Positions 36,561 through 49,949 of a DNA stretch of 64,000 nt are shown piece after piece; the stretch's first letter is position 1, and the number at the start of each line of letters is the position of its first letter. The position numbers and the translations under genes were made by a program. Below the pieces are notes generated by a model. It had not been told where the DNA came from and searched no databases. It saw nothing but the letters and a program-made list of their open reading frames with translations. The DNA comes from Inia geoffrensis (lineage: Eukaryota > Chordata > Mammalia > Artiodactyla > Iniidae): positions 61,946,408-62,010,407 of the forward strand of contig CM070904.1 of NCBI GenBank assembly GCA_036417435.1. Reading direction: 5' to 3'.

Positions 36561-37649
36561 ATCACTGCTTTTTGTAATGACAGAATACCGTAAGTGTAAA
36601 GACAACAGGCATGGCTCCCCCAACAGAAGAACAAGATAGGCAAATCCTTGGGTTCAACTACTTTATTATTCTGCTTCTGTTTTCCCTTTTCCTCACCTAT
36701 GTCAGGTGAGGTGTGGATTCCACCTGGAAGGACTAACTAGATTGTTACTGAACTTATCCTTCTGTGATTTTCAGTATGGGTGGTGGGTATCTCTGATGAA
36801 TTAGTCTAGAAACTGAAGGTGTTTTTGTAACACTGCTCTACCTCACTGGCAGAGCCAGCTTCATGGTGGGCTGTAGGTAGTTGCTACAAACTGTGTGATT
36901 TGGCACCAATCCTTGGACAAATACGTCAGCCTCTCGTCTTCCACCCAGCCACCAACCCCCCCATTTGTTATGCATTTGAGTTCAGCATATTGGAGTTGTT
37001 AAAATGAAAATGTTTTCTGGAAATAACCAATATTGGTTAACAATCTAAGTTCATGTGCTCATGTGCAGTGACGTAGCTGACGAATTGCAAAACTGTAGTT
37101 TCACAGAACAGCTGTTTCTTGCAATCTAGGATAACTCTCAAATCCATCTTTATCGTGAGACTTGCTGGAGAGAAGGACTCAAACCAGATAACTATTAAAT
37201 TAGCACAAGAACTGCTCACTTAGTGGTATTGAGGTGGGCATGTTTTTCTTCCCAGGCCTGGCAACCTTATCTCTGTGTTGGACATTTTAAGGGAATAGAC
37301 AAGAAATACCAATGCCAATGATTCATGTTGTTTAGGTACAGACAAGATCAGGGAAGGGGAAAATGATTTACAAAGCCAGTATAGCATGTGAAAACAAAAA
37401 CAAAAACAGAAACAAAGCAGTTAATCTTGAAGCCCATTATATGTGGAGTTGAATTCAGAATGGCAGATAATCTAGGTCTTCCCAAATCAAATAGCTATCC
37501 TCATGCCACTGCATCTACTCTGCTGCGCAAAGGCACCCACTTCATGTTGTAATAGTATCTGGGAGCTCTCAGGAGTAATGATGATATGACTACATTAAAT
37601 TTTTTAAAAAGCAACAATATTCATTAACATTATTAAGCACCTACTTTTT

Positions 37650-37760
37650 GCTTTACTTTTCTTATCTATAAAATAGGGCTAATAATATTACCTAATTCAT
37701 AAAGGTATTGTAAGAATTAAATGAGGGAAGCAGTTAGATTAGCACCTGAGACAGTTCTAG
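37650..37760 (+). repeat. MIR 3' half
   Basis: The stretch tatctataaaatagggctaa, tattgtaagaattaaatgag and gattagcacctgagac is the 3' part of MIR. Confidence 0.65.
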
Positions 37761-37794
37761 TGTGTAATCACTAATATTTATATTACTGTTAGCT

Positions 37795-38470
37795 ACTCAA
37801 GTCAGTGTTGGAGATATAAAAATAGACAAGATACAGTCCTTCTCTTCAAGTAGCTCTGAGCCTAATGGAAAATGAGACACGTGAAGAAGCATTTATGATT
37901 TAGGAGGATTCAGTGCAACAGTAGAGACACATTAACACCAGGGTCCTGGCTTAAAAGAGGGACCAGTTAATTTTGCTTAGATAAGTAGCGAAAGATTTTC
38001 CAGAGTAGGAGGTTCTGGGAGCTGGAAGAGGTTGTTATATGGGAGAGGGGTGAAGGACTTACTAGTACTGAGACTGGTATATGCAGTGTCATAAAGACAT
38101 GACACGGTGCAGAGCATTTGGGAGCTTGAACGGATACCTAGAAGCGGAGCAAGGTCTGTTGGTGCAGAAGTAGCCACAGGTGATGCTGGATGGTAAGGTG
38201 GAGCCATGTCTAGAAAAGGTTCTGTGTGCAACATTTAGGAACTTAGACTTTATCCTGTGTAATGCGGACCATTGAAAGGGTTTGACCAAAACAACAAGAA
38301 CAAAACATATAACCAGATTTACATCTTAAAAAGGTGACAAGATGGCTCTGCCAGCTGTGGATACATTTAAAGTTGGTAAGACTGGGAGAGCTGTTAGGAA
38401 AGTCCAGCAAGAGAAAGGAGAGTGTTAACTAGGATAGTTACAATGAGAGGAGATGAGTGATAAGGGAAAT
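37795..38470 (-). repeat. L2 LINE remnant
   Basis: Antisense L2 order: a gatacagtccttctcttcaa block, gcagagcatttgggagcttg, cttagactttatcctgtgta, ggaccattgaaagggtttga and ggacaggt-like ends. L1-B inserted at its right end. Confidence 0.65.
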
Positions 38471-38859
38471 CATGCAGGGGTATAGAATATTTTTTTAACC
38501 TCTTTATTGGAGTATAATTGCTTTACATTGTTGTGTTAGTTGCTGCTGTATAACAAAGTCAATCAGCTATAGGTACACATATATCCCCATATCCCCTCCC
38601 TCTTGCCTCTCCCTCCCACCCTCCCTATCCCACCCCTCTAGGTGGTCACAAGCCACAGAGCTAATCTCCCTGTGCTATGCGGCTGCTTCCCACTAGCTAT
38701 CTGTTTTACATTTGGTGTATATATGTCAATGCCACTCTCTCACTTCGTCTCAGCTTACCCTTCCCCCTCCCCGTGTCCTCAAGTCCATTCTCTACGTCTG
38801 TGTCTTTATTCCTGCCTGCCTCTAGGTTCTTCAGAACCATTTTTTTTTTTTTCAGATTC

Positions 38860-41800
38860 CATATATATGAGTTAACATACGGTATTTGTTTTTCTCTTTC
38901 TGACTTACTTCACTCTGTTTCACAGACTCTAGGTCCATCCACCTCACTACAAATCACTCAATTTCATTTCTTTTTAATATGCTGAGTAATATTACATTGT
39001 ATATATGTATCACATCTTCTTTATCCATTCATCTATCAATGGACACTTAGGTTGCTTCCATGTCTGAGCTATTGTAAATAGTGCTGCAATGAACATTGTG
39101 GTACATGACTCTTTCTGAATTATGGTTTTCTCAGTGTATATGCCCAGTAGTGGGATTGCTGGGTCATATGGTAGTTCTATTTTTAGTTTTTTAAGGAACC
39201 TCTATACTGTTCTACATAGTGGCTGTATCAATTTACATTCCAACCAACAGTGCAAGAGGGTTCCCTTTTCTCCATACCCTCTCCAGCATTTATTGTTTGT
39301 AGATTTTTTGATGATGGCGATTCTGACTGGTATGAGGTACTACCTCATTGTAGTTTTGACTTGCATTTCTCTAAGGATTAGGGATGTTGAGCATCCTTTC
39401 ATGTGTTTGTTGGAAATCTGTATATCTTCTTTGGAGAAATGCCTATTTAGGTCTTCTGCCCATTTTTGGATCAGGTTGTTTGTTTTTTTGATATTGAGCT
39501 GCTTGTATATTTTTGAGATTAATCCTTTGTCAGTTGCTTTGTTTGCAAATATTTTCTCCCATTCTGAGAGTTGTCTTTTCGTCTTATTTATGGTTTCCTT
39601 TACTGTGCAAAGCCTCTGTTTCATTAGGTCCCATTTGTTTATTTTTGTTTTTATTTCCATTTCTCTAGGAGGTGGGTCAAAAAGGATCTTGCTGTGATTT
39701 ATATCATAGAGTGTTCTGCTTACGTTTTCCTCTAAGAGTTTTATAGTGTCTGGCCTTACATTTAGGTCTTTGATCCATTTTGACTTTATTTCTGTGTATG
39801 GTGTTAAGGAGTGTTTTAATTTCATTCTTTTACATGTAGCTGTCCAGTTTTCCCAGCACCACTTATTGAAGAGGCTGTCTTTTCTCCATTGTATATTCTT
39901 GCCTCCTTTATCAAAGATAAGGTGACCATATGTGCATGGGTATATCTCTGGGCTTTCTATCCTGTTCCATTGGTCTATATTTCTGTTTTTGTGCCAGTAC
40001 CATACTGTCTTGATTACTGTAGCTTTGTAGTAAAGTCTGAAGTCAGGAAGCCTGATTCCTCCAGCTCCATTTTTCTTTCTCAAGATTGTTTTGGCTATTC
40101 GGGGTCTTTTGTGTTTCCATACAGTAAATTGTGAAATTTTTTTGTTCTACTCCTGTGAAAAATGCCAGTGGTAGTTTGATAGGGATTGCACTGAATCTGT
40201 AGATTGCTTTGGGTAGTAGAGTCATTTTCACAATGTTGATTCTTCCAATCCAAGAACATGGTATATCTCTCCATCTATTTGTATCATCTTTATTTTTTTT
40301 CATCAGTGTCTTACAGTTTTCTGTGTACAGGGCTTTTGTCTCCTTAGGTAGGTTTATTCCTAGGTATTTTATTCTTTTTGTTGCAGTGGTAAATGGGAGT
40401 GTTTCCTTAATTTCTCTTTCAGATTTTTCATCATTAGTGTATAGAAATGCCAGAGATTTCTGTGCATTAATTTTGTATCCTGCTGCTTTACCAAATTCAT
40501 TGATTAGCTCTAGTAGTTTTCTGGTAGCATCTTTAGGATTCTCTATGTACAGTATCATGTCATCTGCAAACAGTGACAGTTTTACTTCTTTGCCGATTTG
40601 GATTCCTTTTATTTCTTTTTCCTTTTATTATTATTTTTTCTTTTTCTCTGATTGCTGTGGCTAAAACTTCCAAAACTATGCTGAATAATAGTGGTGAGAC
40701 TGGGCAACCTTTTCTTTTTCCTGATCTTAGTGGAAATGTTTCCAGTTTTTCACCATTGAGAACCATGTTGGCTGTTAGTTTGTCGTATATGGCCTTTATT
40801 ATGTTGAGGTAAGTTCCCTCTATGCGTACTTTCTGGAGAGTTTTTATCATAAATGGGTGTTGAATTCTGTCAAAAGCTTTTTCTGCATCTATTGAGATTA
40901 TCATATGGTTTTTAATCCTTCAGTTTGTTAATATGGTGTATCACATTGATTGATTTGCATATATTGAAGAATCCTTGCATTCCTGTGATAAACCCCACTT
41001 GATCATGGTGTATGATCCTTTTAATATGCTGCTGCATTCTGTTTGCTAGTGTTTTGTTGAGGATTTTTGCATCTATGTTCATCAGTGATATTGGCCTGTA
41101 GTTTTCTTTTTTTGGTAACATCTTTGTCTGGTTTTGGTATCAGGGTGATGGTGGCCTTGTAGAATGAGTTTGGCAGTGTTCCTCCCTCTGCTATATTTTG
41201 GAAGGGTTTGGGAAGGATAGGTGTTAGCTCTTCTCTAAATGTTTGATAGAATTCACCTGTGAATCCATCTGGTCCTGGGCTTTTGTTTGTTGGAAGATTT
41301 TAATCACAGTTTCAGTTTCAGTGCTTGTGATTGGTCTCTTCATATTTTCTGTTTATTCCTGGTTCGGTCTCTGAAGGTTGTGCTTTTCTAAGAATTTGTC
41401 CATTTCTTCCAGGTTGTCCATTTAATTGGCATATAGTTGCTTGTAGTAATCTCTCATGATCCTTTGTATTTCTGCAGTGTCAGTTGTTACTTCTTTTTCA
41501 TTTCTAATCGTATTGATTTGAGTCTTTTCCCTTTTTTTTCTGATGAGTCTGGCTAATGGTTTATCAATTTTGGTTACCTTCTCAAAGAACCAGTGTTTAG
41601 TTTTATTGATCTTTGCTATCATTTACTTCATTTCTTTTTCATTTATTTCTGATCTGATTTTTATGATTTCTTTCCTTCTCCTAGCTCTGGGGTTTTTTTG
41701 TCTTTCTTTCTCTAATTGCTTTAGGTGAAAGTTTAGGTAGTTTATTTGAGATTTTTCTTGTTCCTAGAGGTAGGATATTGTATTGCTATAAACTTCCCTC

Positions 41801-42684
41801 TTAGAACTACTTTTGCTGTATCCCGTAGGTTTTGGGTCATCATGTTTTTATTATCATTTGCTTCTAGGTATTTTTTAAATTTCCTCTTTGATTTCTACAG
41901 TGATCTCTTGGTTATTTAGTAGTGTATTGTTTAGCTTCCATGTGTTTGTATTTTTTACAGTTTTTTTCCTGTAATTGATATCTAGTCTTACAGCGTTGTG
42001 GTCAGAAAAGATACTTGATACTATTTTAATTTTCTTAAGTTTACCAGGGCTTGATCTGTGACCCGTGATATGATCTATCCTGGAGAATGTTCCATAAGTA
42101 CTTGAGAAGAAACTGTATTCTGTAGTTTTTGGATGGAATGTCCTATAAATATCAATTGAGTCTATCTTGTTTAATGTATCATTTAAAGCTTGTGTTTCCT
42201 TATTTATTTTCATTTTGGTTGATGTGTCCATTGGTGAAAGTGTGGTGTTAAAGTCCCCTACTCTTATTGTGTTACTGTCGATTTCCCCCTTTATAGCTGT
42301 TAGCATTTACCTTATGTATTGAGGTGCTCCTATGTTGGGTGCATAAATATTTACAATTATTATATCTTCTTCTTGCATTGATCTCTTGATCATCATGTAG
42401 TGTCCTTCTTTGTCTCTTGCAGTAGTCTTTATTTTAAAGTCTATCTTGTCTGATATGAGAATTGCTACTCCAGCTTTCTTTTGATTTCCATTTGCATGGA
42501 ATATCTTTTTCCATCCCCTCACTTTCAGTCTGTATGTGTCCCTAGGTCTGAAGTGGGTCTCTTGTAGACAGCATATATATGGGTCTTGTTTTTGTATCCA
42601 TTCAGCCAGTCTGTGTCTTTTGGTTGGAGCATTTAATCCATTTACATTTAAGGTAATTATCAATATGTATGTTCTTATTACCAT
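38860..42684 (-). pseudogene. L1-B ORF2, broken
   Basis: It starts at 42684. The endonuclease motifs NGLNAPTKRH, QETHFRPRDT, GDFN, SRIDHI and SDHN are visible but divided by frameshifts. The RT region is open in blocks. The DNA at about 40555-40580 encodes the catalytic FADD, with a shift next to it. The C-terminal part (39340-40083) is open for 247 codons. Confidence 0.85.
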
Positions 42685-42742
42685 TTTCTTAATTGTTTTG
42701 GGTTTGTTATTGTAGATCTTTTCCTACTCTTGTGTTTCCCAC

Positions 42743-43626
42743 TTAGAGAAGTTCCTTTAGCATTTGTTGTAAAGCTGGTTTGGTGGTATTGAATTCTCTT
42801 AGCTTTTGCTTGTGTGTAAAGATTTTAATTACTCTGTGGAATCTGAGTGAGATCCTTGCTGGGTAGAGTAATCTTGTTGTAGGTTTTTCCCTTTCATCAG
42901 TTTAAATATGTCCTGCCACTCCCTTCTGGCTTGTGGAGTTTCTGCTGAAAGATCAGATGTTAACCTTATGGGGATTCCTTTGTATGTTATTTGTTGTTTT
43001 TCCCTTGCTGATTTTAATATTTTTTCTTTGTATTTAATTTTTGATAGTTTGATTAATATGTGTCTTGGGGTGTTTCTCCTTGGATTTATCCTGTATGGGA
43101 CTCTGTGCACTTCCTGGACTTGATTCCCTTTCCATATTAAGGAAGTTTTCAACTATAATTTCTTCAAATATTTTCTCAGACCCTTTCTTTTTCTCCTCCT
43201 CTTCTGGGTCTCCTATAGTTCGAATGTTGGTGCATTTAATGTTTCCCAGAGGTCTCTGAGACTGTCTTCAGTTCTTTTCTTTCTTTTTTCTTTCTTTTGC
43301 TCTACAGTAGTTATTTCCACTCTTTTATCTTCCAGGTCACTTATCTGTTCTTCTGCCTCAGTTATTCTGCTATTGATTCCTTCTAGAGAATTTTTAATTT
43401 CATTTATTTTGTTGTTCATCATTGTTTGTTTGCTCTTTAATTTTTCTAGGTCCTTGTTAAACGTTTCTTGTATTTTCTCCATTCTATTTCCAAGATTTTG
43501 GATCATCTTTACTATCATTACTCTGAAATCTTTTTCAGGTAGACTACTTATTCTCTCTTCATTTGTTTGGTCTGGTGGGTTTTTACCTTGCTCTTTCATC
43601 TGCTGCGTATTTCTCTGTCTTCTCAT
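42743..43626 (-). pseudogene. L1-B ORF1, broken
   Basis: The ATG is at 43626. It opens MRRQRNTQQMKEQGKNPPDQ and runs 137 codons through the coiled coil (NKINEIKNSLEGINSRITEA). A frameshift follows near 43213, and the RRM and C-terminal part reappears in another frame at 42829-43152 (RVPYRINPRRNTPRHILIKL). The natural stop is at about 42743. Confidence 0.85.
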
Positions 43627-43922
43627 GTTGTATAGCTTACTGTGTTTGGGATCTCCTTTTCTCTGGCTGTAGGTTCGTAGTTCCCGTTGTTTGTGGTGTC
43701 TGCCCCCAGTGGTTAAGGCTGTTTCAGTGGGTTGTGTAGGCTTCCTGGTGGAGGGGACTGGTGCCTGTGTTCTCGTGGATGAGCCTGGATCTTGTCTTTC
43801 TGATGGGCAGGACTGTGTCCATTGATGTGTTTTGGGGTGTCTGTGAACTTACTATGATTTTAGGCAGCCTCTGTGCTAATAGGTGGGGTTGTGTTTCTGT
43901 CTTGCTAGTTACTTATTATAAT

Positions 43923-43999
43923 AAACTATTACTTATTGGAGATGGTTTAAGTCAGTGGCCTTCAAACTTTAAAAATTGTGTATCCCATTGATAGCTTTT
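43923..43999. repeat. 77-bp segment shared with 45658-45734
   Basis: The 77 bp differ from 45658-45734 at only 4 positions. The corresponding site of L1-A reads straight from gctagttg to tttggcatgg, so the segment is an insertion in L1-B. Confidence 0.9.
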
Positions 44000-45219
44000 G
44001 GCATGGCGTGTTGAGCACTGGAGCTTACTGGTCATTGAGTCTAGCTGAGTCTTAACGTTGAGATGGAGATCTCTGGGAGACCTCTCACCGATTGATATTA
44101 TATGGGGCTGGGAGGTCTCTGGTGGTCCAATGTCCTGAACCCGTCTCTCCCACGTCAGAGGCTTAGGCCTGACACCTGGCCAGAGCACCAAGACCCTGTC
44201 AGCCACATGGCCAGGTATGTGGGGAGTTTCTTGCCTTTTGGGAAGACTGAGGTCTTCTGCCAGCGTGTTCTGTAGGAGTTGTTCCACATGTAGATGTATT
44301 TTTGATGTATTTGTGGGGAGGAAGGTGATCTCCACGTCTTACTCTTCTGCCATCTTCAAGGTCTCCTCAGGGACATTGAATATTATAAGCTGTTATTGAA
44401 AGGGTGAGAGATATAATTGTTATTTATAGTATTATACAATTAGGTTTCCCAATTATTTTAACGAAACTTACTTTGATGACTCTCAATCCAAGTACAGTTG
44501 AGATTCTTTGCATTTCTCTTCAGACTGTATACTGTGGTCTTGGGTTTTGTACTTTGCAACCAAACTGCATTTAACTTGTAAATATTGGAAGAGGAGAATG
44601 AAGTCAGCCATAAAGCTGCAGTCATCTGTGTAGCTTGTCTTGTATTTGCCACAGTCCATCATTGCTGAAAGGTGTTAGAATGAAGAATTTAGGAGTTTAG
44701 TCAAGATGAAAGTGGGAAATTCTAGAGGTATAAAGAAAACATGGGATGGTAATGGTATTATGTAAGGAGTATATTGGTATATGTTAGTGAACAGCTCTGT
44801 TAGAATATCAGCACTATTTGGAAAGCTGTCAATGTCATCTCATATTTAAACTATTAGGTCCATATTTAAGCTCTGCAAATCACTTGCATTCATTTCATGG
44901 CTAATCAATCCAGTCTAAAATTGTTTGCCAAATAAAAATGGGATTTTCTCTAGCAGCCAGATACTTAAGTCACTAGACACCAAATTATGGGATAAAAAAA
45001 TCAATTTAACATCCCAGTTAATTATTGGCTTAAAACAATATTGTGTTGAGTCCTGGCACACACCCTTTAGCAGCAGATGTCTTGGTTTTGGACCATTTTG
45101 ATGATCTCGGTAACTCTAGCATAATAAACTAATGATGGAAATTATTTTTTCATTTTAATTTTGTATTATGGATGGAGCTATTGGCCTTTAACATAACTTA
45201 GTTTCTATTGCAGCCAGGG

Positions 45220-45560
45220 CCTAAATTAGAACAGTAACAGTGGAGAAGGAGAGCAGGTGACATATTCCACAGCTATTTGGAAGGTTTGGTATCTGAAAGT
45301 GGAAAGTGGGAATTGAAAGAATAAATTCCAAGCTTCTAAAGTGGGCAACTCAAATGATGGTACCATTTGCTGTGATAAGGGAGACTGGAGGAGGGGGAGG
45401 TTTTAAGGGGAAGACAAATTCTGTTTTAGTTTTGGTGAACTTGAGGTATTCATGGTATGGATGTGGAGAAATTCACTGAGTCTGGAATTCAGGAGGGATC
45501 TGTGTTGGAGACAGATTTGAGAGTCATCAGATGAAGTTATAGGACTGTCTAAACAATGAA
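45220..45560 (-). repeat. L2 LINE remnant
   Basis: Antisense L2: ggaattcaggagggatctgt, tggagacagatttgagagtc, atcagatgaagttat. It is diverged. Confidence 0.6.
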
Positions 45561-46429
45561 AGAATTCTAGGGAATACTAATATGGAGGGGAAAAGAGGGA
45601 GGAAGGGGAGAGAGAAGGCATGAAGACAGAAAGAAAAGGTGGAGGAAGAAAACTGTGAAACTATTACTTATTGGAGATGGTTTAAATCAGTGGTCTCCAA
45701 ACTTTAAAAATTGTGTATCCAATTGATAGCTTTTTTGAACAATACCCATATATGTATATTTACTTATGAATTATATACATACAACATTATCAATCCATAA
45801 GTAACTACTAGTAAAACTTAATTTCTCTAAGTTTTAGATATAAACTAAATATATTTTATTTAGTAAAAGATGTTTATTTTTCCCATTTTATGTCGGTCTA
45901 TCAGGGAGCTGAAATGACATCAGAATCCACACATATATGAACTTAGTTGCAATGAATCATACCACCATTATTTGTAAGTTTAAATAAATATGTAAGTTTA
46001 CGTAAAGCTAAAAGAGTTCTTGTAAAAAGTATTAACTAAACATGTAAATGACAAGAAAGCTGTATCACATTTAATTGGCGTGGTTTTTCCTTCTTACTGA
46101 TACATAAAATAATGGTGCCTGTTACAATCAATGGAAGTTGCAAGATTTTCTTTTCCCACCCAAGTGAATCATCTTGTATGCCCCACTTTGGAGATTGGGT
46201 TTTAATTAAGAGAGAGGGGTCCACAGCGTGGAATACCTTGAAGAAATTAAATAAGATGCTGTCTTCTAATAAATGGAAAAATGTTTATCACCTTTAACAA
46301 CTCGGTCACTGGGGGCCTTGATGGGGGCAGTGTCAATACTAGAAGAGGTGGCAGCCAGATCATGAAGGTTCAAGGCCTAAGCAGTAGCAGGTTACATTTA
46401 ATACACACTCACTGCATGCCAAACTGTGC

Positions 46430-46570
46430 TAACTGAGCACTTTTCATATAACTCTGAGAAGTTGTGATTACCCCTGATTTAAGGTAACAATCAGAGACTT
46501 TCAGAGTTTAAGTGACTTGCCTTAGGTCATACAGCTAAGTAATTGGTCCTAGCAAAATTTGAACCCATGA
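46430..46570 (-). repeat. MIR-family remnant
   Basis: The stretch aagtgacttgccttaggtca, tacagctaagtaattggtcc and atttgaacccatgag is reverse-oriented MIR. Confidence 0.65.
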
Positions 46571-47389
46571 GATCTGTGAGGTGGAAAAGGAGAACCATTG
46601 TTTTCCAGCTGCAGGTATGTGCAAGTGCATGAGCATCTGTGAATGGCAGACATCTGGGCAGACGTGCCAAGATTTCCAGGCTTCCTCCTGAGAATCGCCT
46701 ACTTTGCTGCTGCAGAGGGCTGAGATCCTCAACAGTGGTTTCTACAATGTATGCATTTCTAAATTCCTTGAATTCCAGCAGTGGCTTCTCTGACCTTTGC
46801 TCTGACCTTTTCCCTGGACTTTCTAGAGACTGAGTAATCCTCTAATTTTCTGTGTTAAATCCCCTTTAACTTGATGTGTTTAGAGAGCTTTTTGTTTTCC
46901 TGACATAGCCTTGGCTAATGGATTCCCCCCAGTTCTTCATTTAAGGTGGATTATGAGCTTTTCCACATCAGTATTGGTCAGGATTATCATATATGTCAGG
47001 ATTCTTAGTTGCAAGCAAGATAAAGAAAATATAGCCGATTTAAAAAGAAAAGAAATTTATTGACTGGATTCAGAGAGCGTGTGGAATTGCTGGGAGGGCT
47101 GGAAAACCAGGCTCTGAAAATGAGTCTAGGCAGTAGATGGGAAACCATGGATAAAATCATGTCACAGAGCCACTGCAGTGACATCCACTGTTACAATGAG
47201 TGGTGGGTGTGCGTAATTGATGAATCTAACCCATGCCCCTCTGTCCTGGACTTAGAGGTGACAGGGCAGTTGAGGATCTGACCTTTCAGCTTTTAGAGTG
47301 ATAGCTCTCTGCCTCATAATTCAGAGGAACCTCAGACAAGAGATTCAAATGCTGGGAAGCCTCATAATTCATTCATATTCTTCTCTAAC

Positions 47390-47590
47390 ATCCAATTTTT
47401 GTGTGTGTGCTCTTGTTTATACCTTTTGTTTTCTCTGGCAAGCCCTCCAAATGCTCATCATCCCCACTGTGTGTATTTATCCTTTAAGATCCAGCTTCCT
47501 CCTGGAAACCTTTCCAGCTGCAAGTGCCTGCTTCCTGCCCTGAACTCGTACAGCAATTTGTATCTTGTTTGACCTTATTAAATTCTAATT
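47390..47590 (+). repeat. L2-like remnant
   Basis: The stretch ccctccaaatgctcatcatc, agatccagcttcctcctgga and aacctttccagctgcaagtg resembles L2 3' sequence. Confidence 0.5.
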
Positions 47591-48539
47591 TGTTTTTATT
47601 GATATCTTCAGTTAAAAATGTTAAAGTTATAGCACATTTAAGGTTGAGTGAATATTACAGGTTGTCTAATGTGGCTTGCTCATCAGCTCATTGAGGTCAT
47701 GGCTTGCCTTACCCAAATTTGTAAACCCCCAGTTCTGAGCAGAGTACTTGCTTATAGTAGACACATCATAAATATTAGTTACATTGAATTAAAGGAACCA
47801 TACCAAGATTTGCTTGTCCCCATTTCCATTCTCTCTTCCAGCCACCACCTTCCACCACCACTTGCTGGTATTTATCTCAACCCTTCCCACATCCTCTAGG
47901 ATCTTATTTACCTCCTTTTCTTCTTCTGGAATTTTCATCACCTTCTACAGATTCCTGCCCAGTGGCCTGAAATATGCTCAAATGTCCCTCGTTCTAAAAT
48001 AACCATTCTTGGCTATCTTTTTTCTACTCCCGCACTTAAAGAAAAAGTTTATATACAGCTTCCATGTTGTCGCTCCTCTCAGCGGCTCGTTTCTTAAAGT
48101 CTGGCTTGTTTCCTCTTGAAGGTGCCAGCAGCCGCAATGGGCTGATCCAGGAACCATTTGCCCACGTCCTCTTTGGCTTCCTGGTTGTTTGCCTCTAGTG
48201 ATCACGTGACCACTGCTCTTCTCTCCAGAGAGACTTGCACACCTGATTCCTGGGCTGCCTTTCCTGCCCCTTCGCTGCCCTCTTCCTCCCCTCCCCCACC
48301 CCAGCTGCTCGCCCGGTTGACTGCACCTTGCCAGTCAGAGGCTCCTGCCCAAGACAGTCAGAATGTCTTCTGCAGGTGGAGATAGCACTAAAGTCTCTGC
48401 GGGGCATGCCCTGCAGACAGCACTGCGGTCCCTTTGTCACCAAACCGTTCCCTTGGCCTGTGTGAGCTTGTTCCTCCTTACAGCTGCTGGCCTCATTTGG
48501 TCAATGTTTTCTGGGCCTGGTTTTTTCCCCTTCCCACTC

Positions 48540-49760
48540 TCTAAGCCCATGTCCTATTGATACCCTCCTCTTCTCCTTAGGTGAGCCAGAGTTGGGTTCT
48601 TTGGTTTGCCCCCAAGACCCCTGGCTAGTATATTTTCTTTTCTTCCTCTTTCTGACCCTTAAGTGAAGGTATTCCTCCCAGCTCTTTCCTTGCCTGTTTT
48701 TTTTTTTTTTTAACCATCCACACTTTTTTTTTTTAGCACTGGCAAGCTCACCTATTTCCCAGATATCGGTTACCACCTTTATGTTGATTTTTCCCAAAAC
48801 TTTTTCCAGGTTCCACCTCTCTCCTGAGCTCTAATCTAATCTCATGTTTCCATATGCACACCCACTGCCTGTCCTGATGCACCCAAAGCAGTAAGACTAA
48901 AATTCAGACTCACCAATTTCCATCTCGCTAATAAACCAATTTCTCCAAATTTATTTTTCTTGCTGAACACCCAGACTTTGGATTTTTCTTTCTATGGTGT
49001 CCCTCACATCCCCCAATAGTACCAAGTCCTTTTTATTTTTTTCTGGACCAATACCTCTCAAATCCTTTCTTTCCAGGACTTCCCCAGCAGTCCAGTGGTT
49101 AAAAGACTGTGCCTTCCAACGCAGGAGGCACGGGTTTGATCCATGGTTGGGGAACTAAGATCCCACGTGCCGTGGGGTGTGGCCAAAAACTTAAGAAAAA
49201 AAAATCCTCTCTTTCCCTCATACTGTCATTACCTTGTTGTTGCCTGAACAATTGTCACATGCTCCCCACTGAGCTCCTACCTCTAGCTGTCCCTCCGAAT
49301 CAATCTGACACATGTGGTCAGATTAAATTTCCTAAAACACAGTTCTGGGCACAGCACCATCTCTCCTGCCCTTTGGCGCATCTTCTGTGCTGCAGTCTAA
49401 AGTGAAAACTCTAAAACCTGACTCTCAAGCCATCCACAGTCAGATCCTAACCTACTTCACCCTTCTTTATCCCATAGGTAGGATTTTAAAAAACACTTTA
49501 TGACCCATAAACATGTTCCATACTCTCCCACTCTCAGGCCTTTGCTTAGGGTGTTTTCTTTACATGGAGTCTCTTTCTCTGTACTCAACCCAAGAGTCAC
49601 CTTAAGTGCCAAATAAAATGCCATCTCCTCCATGAAGTCCTCCTTCTGTATATTATTTATTTGTACTATTCTACAATTTTTAAAGTGCCTATTTTGCCTC
49701 CTCAAAGACAGGGATTGTGCTTGGCAAATTGTTATTTTGGCTGAATATAGTAACTCCGTC
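48540..49760 (+). repeat. L2 LINE remnant split by a SINE
   Basis: Sense L2 order: atttcccagatatcggttac block, cctctctcctgagctctaat, then after the SINE aaatcctctctttccctcat, ctcaagccatccacagtcag, tctcaggcctttgcttaggg, aatgccatctcctccatgaa and gacagggattgtgcttggca. Confidence 0.75.
49075..49201 (+). mobile_element. CHR-1/Bov-tA-type SINE
   Basis: It begins aggacttccccagcagtcca, with box B gggtttgatccatggttggg and an A tail. Target duplications of 15 bp with one mismatch lie at 49060-49074 and 49202-49216, inside the L2. Confidence 0.88.
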
Positions 49761-49949
49761 AATTTATTTTAATTGAATTGAATATACTTCTGATAACAAC
49801 TTCTTTTCTTTTCCACTCCATGGTTACCCTCACTTCTTAGTTAACTGAATTTCAAATGGATAAATGTGTGGGAAGAAGGGGATGCTCCTTATGTGATCTG
49901 CTGTAGGTGAGGATGACCCAACATTTTTAAGATAATGATAATTTAATTA

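Larger units (their letters stand above)
28222..38474. other. Intergenic stretch of old repeats
   Basis: No gene was recognised. L1M-type remnants (28310-28990, 31335-32540, 33370-34400), MIRs, a MER2-like transposon and SINEs are listed separately. About 29000-30230, 30540-31330 and 36590-37640 show no named repeat and no convincing coding sequence. Confidence 0.65.
38492..44367 (-). mobile_element. L1-B: near-complete L1 with a shortened 5'UTR
   Basis: This 5.9-kb minus-strand L1 keeps the true 5' end (near 44367, matching the sense start of L1-A), ORF1 (42743-43626), ORF2 (about 38860-42684) and the 3' end. Compared with L1-A it lacks 1500 bp of 5'UTR at 44210/44211 and carries an 80-bp insertion at about 43915-44000. 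Imperfect 17-bp duplications (14 of 17) lie at 38475-38491 and 44368-44384. No SINE interrupts it. The frames are broken. Confidence 0.9.
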
